From Pantoea sp. At-9b (GTDB lineage Bacteria; Pseudomonadota; Gammaproteobacteria; Enterobacterales; Enterobacteriaceae): DNA of 64,000 bases. Positions 58,610 through 64,000 of the stretch are shown here, piece after piece (position 1 is the first letter of the stretch; each line of letters starts with the position of its first letter). The position numbers and the translations under genes are program-made. The DNA is taken from positions 1,178,001-1,242,000 of the forward strand of contig NC_014837.1 of assembly GCF_000175935.2 (NCBI RefSeq), given 5' to 3'. A model generated the notes under the pieces. It did no database searches. It was not told where the DNA came from and saw only the letters and a list, made by a program, of their open reading frames with translations.

Positions 58610-59152
58610 ATGAAAACGATTGAAGTTGACGAAGAACTCTACCGTTATATTGCCAGCCACACCCAGCACATTGGTGAAAGCGCCTCCGAAATTTTGCGCC
58701 GCATGCTGAAGTTCACCGCCGGTCAGTCTGCCCCTGCAACCCCTGCTGTGGCTCAGGCTTCGGCAAAAGAAGCCCAGCCGGTAGCGGCGCAGGCACGTCC
58801 ACAGGATCGCGTGCGCGCGGTGCGTGAGCTGTTACTTTCCGATGAGTACGCGGAGCAGAAAAAGGCGGTTAACCGCTTTATGCTGGTGTTGTCAACGCTC
58901 TATCGTCTTGATCCCGCAGCCTTTGCGGATGCCACGGCATCACTGCAAGGACGCACTCGCGTCTACTTTGCCGGTGATGAGCATACGCTGCTGCAAAATG
59001 GCACCCATACTAAGCCGAAGCATGTGCCCGGCACGCCGTACTGGGTGATCACCAATACCAATACCGGTCGCAAATGCAGCATGGTGGAACACATCATGTT
59101 AGCCATGCAGTTCCCACAGGAACTGACAGAGAAAGTTTGCGGCACAATTTAA
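58610..59152 (+). CDS. seqA: Replication initiation regulator SeqA
   Basis: A 180-aa protein. The N-terminal oligomerisation domain ([16 protein letters not shown]) is followed by an Ala/Pro-rich linker and the C-terminal domain that binds hemimethylated GATC pairs ([26 protein letters not shown]). It sequesters oriC and organises new DNA. The start at 58610 matches E. coli; the frame from 58574 does not. Followed by pgm after 25 bp. Confidence 0.95.
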   Translation: MKTIEVDEELYRYIASHTQHIGESASEILRRMLKFTAGQSAPATPAVAQASAKEAQPVAAQARPQDRVRAVRELLLSDEYAEQKKAVNRFMLVLSTLYRLDPAAFADATASLQGRTRVYFAGDEHTLLQNGTHTKPKHVPGTPYWVITNTNTGRKCSMVEHIMLAMQFPQELTEKVCGTI

Positions 59153-59177
59153 ACCGAAGCGTCAGGGAGAAGCGCCA

Positions 59178-60818
59178 ATGGCCAATCACCCCCGTGCCGG
59201 GCAGCCCGCCCAGCAGAGCGATTTGATTAACGTTGCACAATTAACCTCTCAGTACTATGTCCTGAAGCCGGACGTGGACAACCCTGAACATGCGGTGAAA
59301 TTTGGTACTTCCGGTCACCGTGGTAGCGCAGGACGTCACAGCTTCAACGAAATGCATATTTTGGCGATCGCGCAGGCGATTGCTGAAGATCGTAAGAAGA
59401 ACGGTATCACCGGCCCGTGCTATGTCGGGAAAGACACCCATGCGCTGTCTGAACCGGCGATTCTGTCGGTACTGGAAGTGCTGGCGGCGAACGGCGTCGA
59501 TGTGATTGTGCAGCAGGACAACGGCTATACGCCGACGCCGGCGATCTCCAACGCGATCCTTGAGCACAACAAACGCGGTGGGGCACTGGCTGATGGTATC
59601 GTCATCACGCCGTCGCACAACCCGCCGGAAGATGGTGGCATCAAGTACAACCCGCCGAATGGTGGCCCGGCCGATACTAACGTCACCAAAGTGGTGGAAG
59701 ATCGTGCTAACCAGCTGATGAAAGCGGGTCTGAAAGACGTGAAACGTCTGCCACTGGATCAGGCGTGGGCCAGCGGCCATATCGTTGAGCAGGATCTGAT
59801 TCAACCTTATGTTGAGGGGCTGGCGCAGGTCATCGACTTCCCGGCGATTAAGAAAGCAGGCCTGAAAATGGGTGTCGATCCACTGGGTGGCTCCGGGATG
59901 GCCTATTGGCAGCGTATCGCTGAGCACTACCAGCTCGATATCACCATTGTGAACGATGCGATCGATCAGACCTTCCGTTTCATGCATCTGGATAAAGATG
60001 GCGTGGTGCGTATGGACTGCTCGTCAGAATGTGCCATGGCGGGCCTGCTGGCTTACCGTGACAAATTCGATCTGGCCTTCGGTAACGATCCGGATTACGA
60101 CCGCCACGGCATCGTAACACCGGCGGGTCTGATGAACCCGAACCACTACCTGGCGGTTGCGATCAACTACCTGTTCCAGCATCGTCCGCAGTGGGGCAAA
60201 GATGTCGCCGTGGGTAAAACCCTGGTGTCCAGCGCGATGATTGACCGCGTGGTAAACGACATTGGCCGTAAGCTGGTGGAAGTGCCGGTGGGCTTCAAAT
60301 GGTTCGTAGATGGCCTGTTTGACGGCAGCTTTGGCTTTGGTGGTGAAGAGAGCGCCGGAGCATCGTTCCTGCGTTTCGACGGTACGGCCTGGTCCACCGA
60401 TAAAGACGGCATCATCCTGTGCCTGCTGGCGGCAGAAATCACCGCCGTCACCGGTAAAAACCCGCAGCAGCATTATGATGAGCTGGCCGCGCGCTTTGGC
60501 GCACCAAGCTACAACCGTTTGCAGGCTGCGGCGACCTCGGCACAGAAAGCGGCCCTGTCGAAGCTGTCACCAGAGATGGTGAGCGCTGACACGCTGGCGG
60601 GTGACCCGATCACTGCACGTCTGACGGCGGCACCGGGTAACGGTGCTTCGATTGGGGGTCTGAAGGTGATGACGGAGAACGGCTGGTTTGCCGCGCGCCC
60701 GTCCGGCACCGAAGATGCCTACAAAATCTACTGTGAAAGCTTCCTCGGCGCAGAGCATCGCCAGCTGATTGAGAAAGAAGCGGTAGAGATCGTGAGCGAA
60801 GTGTTGAAAAACGCCTAA
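59178..60818 (+). CDS. pgm: Phosphoglucomutase Pgm
   Basis: A 546-aa alpha-D-phosphohexomutase interconverting glucose-1-P and glucose-6-P, needed for glycogen, UDP-glucose and LPS. The phosphoserine loop is [12 protein letters not shown] near residue 146; the metal loop is NDPDYDRHG (~302); the sugar loop is GEESAG (~393); the phosphate-binding loop is [12 protein letters not shown] near the end. Confidence 0.96.
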   Translation: MANHPRAGQPAQQSDLINVAQLTSQYYVLKPDVDNPEHAVKFGTSGHRGSAGRHSFNEMHILAIAQAIAEDRKKNGITGPCYVGKDTHALSEPAILSVLEVLAANGVDVIVQQDNGYTPTPAISNAILEHNKRGGALADGIVITPSHNPPEDGGIKYNPPNGGPADTNVTKVVEDRANQLMKAGLKDVKRLPLDQAWASGHIVEQDLIQPYVEGLAQVIDFPAIKKAGLKMGVDPLGGSGMAYWQRIAEHYQLDITIVNDAIDQTFRFMHLDKDGVVRMDCSSECAMAGLLAYRDKFDLAFGNDPDYDRHGIVTPAGLMNPNHYLAVAINYLFQHRPQWGKDVAVGKTLVSSAMIDRVVNDIGRKLVEVPVGFKWFVDGLFDGSFGFGGEESAGASFLRFDGTAWSTDKDGIILCLLAAEITAVTGKNPQQHYDELAARFGAPSYNRLQAAATSAQKAALSKLSPEMVSADTLAGDPITARLTAAPGNGASIGGLKVMTENGWFAARPSGTEDAYKIYCESFLGAEHRQLIEKEAVEIVSEVLKNA

Positions 60819-60832
60819 GCGAAGCGAAAGGG

Positions 60833-60859
60833 AAAAAGGCGCGTAATGCGCCTTTTTTT
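60833..60859 (+). terminator. pgm terminator
   Basis: AAAAAGGCGC-gtaat-GCGCC followed by T7. Confidence 0.88.
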
Positions 60860-60906
60860 ATGGCAGCGCGATACATGGCATCATGCCGCCCAGTTCAGAC
60901 AGGCCT

Positions 60907-60983
60907 GTAGCGGCGCGATTTATTGCGCTCTTTTGACCTTTGTGGTGATAAACCTGCGCGATAAATCGCGCCGCTACGGCATA
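60907..60983. repeat. Inverted-repeat element, copy 2 (REP/BIME-like)
   Basis: Arms at 60907-60928 and 60956-60977 (one mismatch) around a 27-bp centre, total 71 bp, like copy 1 at 33075-33145. The outer 28 bases on the kdpE side (60956-60983) are identical to 33069-33096 in reverse orientation. The kdpE stop codon TAG lies inside the element. Confidence 0.85.
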
Positions 60984-61648
60984 AAGCGATAGCCAATACC
61001 GGTTTCGGTCAGCAAATGGTTGGGCTGAGTGGGATTGGCTTCCAGTTTCTGGCGCAAATGTCCCATATAAATGCGCAGATAGTGACTGTGTTCCACCGCA
61101 TTCGGTCCCCACACCTGGTTCAGCAACTGGCGTTGTGTCAGCACCTTACCGGCATTGTTCAGCAACAGGCTGAGCAGGCGGAATTCGGTCGGGGTCAGAT
61201 GCACCTCTTCACCGCTGCGCAATACCCGTCGTGCCGCCAGATCAACGGTAACCTCACCAAAACTCAACACCGGGTCAGGCTGGCTGCCCTGATGACGGCG
61301 CAATGCCACACGCACCCGTGCCAGCAGTTCACCAATGCCAAAGGGTTTGGTGAGATAGTCATCCGCACCGGCATCCAGCGCCGCGATTTTATCCTGTTCA
61401 TCAGTGCGGGCAGATAACACAATCACCGGCATGCTGCTCCACTGGCGTACTTCGCGGATAAAATCATTGCCATCGCCGTCGGGTAAACCGAGGTCGAGGA
61501 TCACCAAATCGGGTTTGCGCGTAGCGGCTTCAATCAGCCCGCGCTGCAACTGCTCCGCTTCCACAATTTTTAACCCTTCCCCCTCCAGCGCCAAGCGCAC
61601 GAAACGGCGGATCTCCTTTTCATCTTCAACGATCAAGATGGTGGTCAC
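60974..61648 (-). CDS. kdpE: Response regulator KdpE without KdpD
   Basis: A 224-aa OmpR-family regulator: receiver domain with acidic pocket (VEDEKE), phospho-Asp in LVILDLGLPDGDG (residue ~52) and Lys in LTKPF, then a winged-helix DNA-binding domain (VHLTPTEFRLLSLL...TGIGYRFMP). It starts with GTG 5 nt after AGGAG. In E. coli it is the last gene of kdpFABCDE. Here the sensor kinase and all pump genes are missing and the next gene is ybfA, so it has its own promoter and no local partner. Confidence 0.92.
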   Translation of the reverse strand: MTTILIVEDEKEIRRFVRLALEGEGLKIVEAEQLQRGLIEAATRKPDLVILDLGLPDGDGNDFIREVRQWSSMPVIVLSARTDEQDKIAALDAGADDYLTKPFGIGELLARVRVALRRHQGSQPDPVLSFGEVTVDLAARRVLRSGEEVHLTPTEFRLLSLLLNNAGKVLTQRQLLNQVWGPNAVEHSHYLRIYMGHLRQKLEANPTQPNHLLTETGIGYRFMP

Positions 61649-61888
61649 ACGAACTCCTGCGGCAAAAATGGATAACAGCCCACTGTAGCAATAAATTGCG
61701 CCGACGTCCGTGTGGAAGTTTGTTACCCAGCAGGAACCATGCGTTTACATTTATGTAACTTAATTCCAGGTTGACGTTGAAATGGACAAAAAAAGATCAA
61801 AAAAGTGGTCGGATGAGTAGTAAAATTACACAACCAGGCGTAATATTCGTGTCAGATCACATTTTCTAAGACTCACCAGGAGGCAACC
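61649..61888. promoter_or_regulatory. kdpE-ybfA divergent region (remnant of the kdp locus)
   Basis: 240 bp with no gene. In E. coli the same two genes flank kdpFABCD. A TTTACATTTATGTAAC segment (61743-61758) resembles the AT-rich TTTA-type repeats bound by KdpE, so the old kdp promoter may have been kept. No fragment of kdpD or kdpF was recognised. Confidence 0.4.
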
Positions 61889-62089
61889 ATGTATCAGGCA
61901 TACCCGTTCTACAAAGTTGTGCTGCGCCGTGCGCTGGTGGTGTTACTGGGGGTGCTGGCGCTCCCTGTGATGCTGTTCCGTGCCGATCGCGCACGCTTCT
62001 ACAGCTACCTGCATCGTATGTGGTGCAAAACCAGCGCGAAGCCAGTCTGGCTGGCGCAATCTGAAGCAGCAAGCGGCATTTTCTGGTAA
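61889..62089 (+). CDS. ybfA: DUF2517 protein YbfA
   Basis: A 66-aa protein: one hydrophobic segment (residues ~12-30) followed by the conserved block [24 protein letters not shown] found in E. coli YbfA. Function unknown, probably inner-membrane. GGAGG lies 7 nt before the ATG and a perfect terminator follows. Confidence 0.9.
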   Translation: MYQAYPFYKVVLRRALVVLLGVLALPVMLFRADRARFYSYLHRMWCKTSAKPVWLAQSEAASGIFW

Positions 62090-62109
62090 CGCTGTATCGC
62101 TGCTGCTCC

Positions 62110-62143
62110 ACCCGGTGCCTTCTCTGAAGCACCGGGTTTTTTT
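62110..62143 (+). terminator. ybfA terminator
   Basis: ACCCGGTGC-(10 nt)-GCACCGGGT followed by T6. Confidence 0.88.
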
Positions 62144-62240
62144 ATGCCATTTTCTCACGGCACATCATCCTTGACGCTGTGTTTGACGTGCATTTCAGCT
62201 ACACTTAAAACCTCTACAAGATTTCGGAGGTTGTACAAGT

Positions 62241-63197
62241 ATGCGCGAAAAAATTCCTGTCGGTATCAGTGCCTGCCTGCTCGGGGATAACGTCCGCTTT
62301 GATGGCGGCCATAAGCGTTTTGCCTTTGCGACAGACGAACTCTCCCCCTTTGTGCAGTTTGACGCGGTGTGCCCGGAGATGGCGATTGGTCTGCCGACGC
62401 CGCGCCCGGCACTGCGTCTGGTGAAAGAGGACGATGCGCGGGTGCATCTTTGCTTCAGTAAAACGGGCGGCGATGAGGTCACTGACCAGATGGCGCAGTG
62501 GTCGGCGCAGCGGGTGCAATCGTTGCACCATCTGTGTGGCTACATCCTGTGTGCTAAATCCCCCAGTTGCGGTCTTGAGCGGGTACGGGTGTATGACCCG
62601 GACACCAACAATAACCGTAAAGCCGGAACCGGCATTTTCACCGAATTTCTCCAGCGCGAGCTGCCGTGGTTGCCGCTGGAGGAGGATGGCCGTCTGCACG
62701 ATGCGGAAATCCGCGAGAACTTTATCGGGCGCGTTTACGCTCTGCATGAGTTCAATCAGATGTGGCGCAATGGCCTGACGCGTCATCAACTGGTGGCATT
62801 CCACAGCCGCTTCAAATTGCTGCTGTTGTCTCATTCTCAGGATGAATACCGCGAGCTGGGACGTTTCGTGGCGAAGATGGAGACGTGGGCGTCGCTGGAG
62901 GATTACGCCTTTGAATACCGCAACCGGCTGATGCGGCTGCTGGCGCATCCATCAACCCGACGCAACCATACCAATGTGCTGATGCATGTGCAGGGCTATT
63001 TCCGCCGTCAGCTGACCTCGGCACAACGTCAGGAGCTGGCTTTGCTGATTGACCGTTACCGTCGTGGGGTGCAGCCGCTACTGGCACCGATCACCATGCT
63101 GAAACACTACATGGCGGAATTCCCGCACCCGTGGCTGGCTCAGCAACGCTATTTTGACCCTTACCCGGAAGCGCTGCGTCTGCGCTATGGCCAATAA
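62241..63197 (+). CDS. DUF523-DUF1722 fusion protein, YbgA-like
   Basis: A 318-aa protein with two domains. DUF523 (residues ~5-150) has conserved cysteines in ISACLLGDNVRFDGGHK, FDAVCPEMAIGLPTPR and CAKSPSCGLE, also found in thiouracil desulfidase (TudS)-type proteins that hold an Fe-S cluster. DUF1722 (~190-310) is the whole of E. coli YbgA (169 aa). The gene is 13 bp before phrB, and DUF1722 is often linked to photolyases, so a role in DNA repair or thio-base salvage is possible (inference). Confidence 0.88.
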   Translation: MREKIPVGISACLLGDNVRFDGGHKRFAFATDELSPFVQFDAVCPEMAIGLPTPRPALRLVKEDDARVHLCFSKTGGDEVTDQMAQWSAQRVQSLHHLCGYILCAKSPSCGLERVRVYDPDTNNNRKAGTGIFTEFLQRELPWLPLEEDGRLHDAEIRENFIGRVYALHEFNQMWRNGLTRHQLVAFHSRFKLLLLSHSQDEYRELGRFVAKMETWASLEDYAFEYRNRLMRLLAHPSTRRNHTNVLMHVQGYFRRQLTSAQRQELALLIDRYRRGVQPLLAPITMLKHYMAEFPHPWLAQQRYFDPYPEALRLRYGQ

Positions 63198-63210
63198 TCT
63201 CAGGAGTGTT

Positions 63211-64000
63211 ATGACCACCCATCTCGTCTGGCTGCGCAATGATTTACGTATCAATGACAACAGCGCATTGCATGCCGCCTGTCGCGACCCTGGTGCGCGC
63301 GTGCTGGCGCTGTTTATCGCCACGCCCGGCCAGTGGCAGCAACATCATATGGCACCCAAACAGGCCGCGTTTATTTATCAGAGCCTGTGTCTGTTGCAGG
63401 CCGCGCTGGCGGAGCGGGGCATTCCGCTGCATTACCAGCAGTGCGACGACTTCGCCGCGTCACTGGAGGTGCTGGCGGATTTTTGCCAGCAGCAGCAGGT
63501 GGATCAGCTGTTTTACAACTACCAATACGAAATCAATGAACGTCAGCGCGATGCCGCGGCAGAAAAGCGCCTTGATGATCAGGGGGTGATTTGCCAGGGC
63601 TTTGATGACAGCCTGCTGTTAGCGCCGGGTAGTGTGCAAACGGGCAACCACACCATGTTCAAGGTGTTTACGCCGTTCAGTAAGGCCTTTGTCCGTCGTC
63701 TGCATCAGGGACTGCCTGAGTGCCATATGGCCCCGCGTGCCCGCCAGGGTGCGCCGATTAACGTCGAGAAAAAAATCCCGCCTTTTGACTATCCGATGGA
63801 GGATTTCGACGTCACGCTGTTTCCCGCCGGCGAAGAGGCCGCATTGCAACAGCTGCGCCATTTCGCGCAGCAATCCGTGGTGGATTATGCCGCTGAACGC
63901 GATAAACCCGCCGTGGATGGCACCAGCCGGTTGTCGGTGTACCTGGCGACCGGCGTATTGTCGCCACGTCAGTGCCTGCATCGCATCCTCAAACAGCACC
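63211..64000 (+). CDS. phrB: Deoxyribodipyrimidine photolyase PhrB, N-terminal part (runs off window)
   Basis: The frame is open from ATG 63211 to the window end (263 codons); AGGAG lies 7 nt upstream. The N-terminal antenna-binding Rossmann domain (TTHLVWLRNDLRINDNSALH, then NYQYEINERQRD) and the start of the helical FAD domain (AVDGTSRLSVYLATGVLSPRQ) identify a class I CPD photolyase that repairs thymine dimers with light. The remaining ~210 residues, including the tryptophan electron chain, lie outside. Confidence 0.95.
   Translation, partial: MTTHLVWLRNDLRINDNSALHAACRDPGARVLALFIATPGQWQQHHMAPKQAAFIYQSLCLLQAALAERGIPLHYQQCDDFAASLEVLADFCQQQQVDQLFYNYQYEINERQRDAAAEKRLDDQGVICQGFDDSLLLAPGSVQTGNHTMFKVFTPFSKAFVRRLHQGLPECHMAPRARQGAPINVEKKIPPFDYPMEDFDVTLFPAGEEAALQQLRHFAQQSVVDYAAERDKPAVDGTSRLSVYLATGVLSPRQCLHRILKQH

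Noticed and set aside
1..64000. CRISPR arrays, insertion sequences, prophage or integrase genes
   Set aside because: No regularly spaced repeats, transposase, integrase or phage structural genes were seen; the tRNA array shows no adjacent integrase or direct-repeat attachment site.

Overview
The window looks like chromosome from a member of Enterobacterales, most likely an Erwiniaceae species of the Pantoea/Erwinia type. From pagP (10.8 kb) to phrB (end of window) the gene order follows the Escherichia coli 14-16 minute region almost gene for gene: pagP-cspE, ybeM, tatE, lipA-lipB-ybeD-dacA-rlpA-mrdB-mrdA-rlmH-rsfS, nadD-holA-lptE-leuS, ybeL, gltIJKL, lnt-corC-ybeY-ybeZ-miaB, ubiF, a seven-tRNA array, asnB, nagDCAB/nagE, glnS, fur-fldA-ybfE-ybfF, seqA, pgm, kdpE, ybfA, ybgA, phrB. 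The assignment to Erwiniaceae is an inference from proteins and synteny; no 16S rRNA or other marker is present.

The first 12 kb is less conserved. It holds the 3' part of a P-type cation ATPase, a YdiK-like AI-2E family permease, a DUF1272 zinc protein, an AT-rich stretch of about 0.9 kb without genes but with an orphan intrinsic terminator (candidate small RNA), an RcnB/CigR-like secreted protein, a YbiV-like HAD phosphatase, an iron-type alcohol dehydrogenase divergent from gntT with overlapping GntR operators between them, a YbiC-like hydroxycarboxylate dehydrogenase, and several very small genes (YohP, a YmcF-like zinc-finger protein, an 81-aa orphan, and a 32-aa membrane peptide after cspE).

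The main departures from E. coli synteny are: (i) between cspE and tatE, where crcB is missing and ybeM now sits inside an apparent operon (cytoplasmic NMT1-like binding protein, YbeM amidase, periplasmic binding protein, permease, ATPase) divergent from a MocR-type regulator; (ii) glnS to fur, where chiPQ is replaced by one 131-aa NTF2-like gene; (iii) pgm to ybfA, where potE/speF and all of kdpFABCD are gone but the response regulator gene kdpE remains; and (iv) loss of cobC between nadD and rsfS and of ybeF between lipA and lipB.

The functional core is housekeeping. It covers cell-wall elongation (PBP2, RodA, PBP5, RlpA), envelope lipid and lipoprotein maturation (LptE, Lnt, PagP), lipoate and NAD synthesis, ribosome maturation (RsfS, RlmH, YbeY), tRNA charging (LeuS, GlnS, with glutamine, methionine and leucine tRNAs), amino-sugar use (Nag), glutamate uptake (Glt) and iron/redox control (Fur, FldA). 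Regulatory DNA that can be read directly includes paired NagC operators flanking a CRP site, a GcvB-type target and a SroC-like RNA in the glt operon, and two copies of a 71-bp inverted-repeat element.
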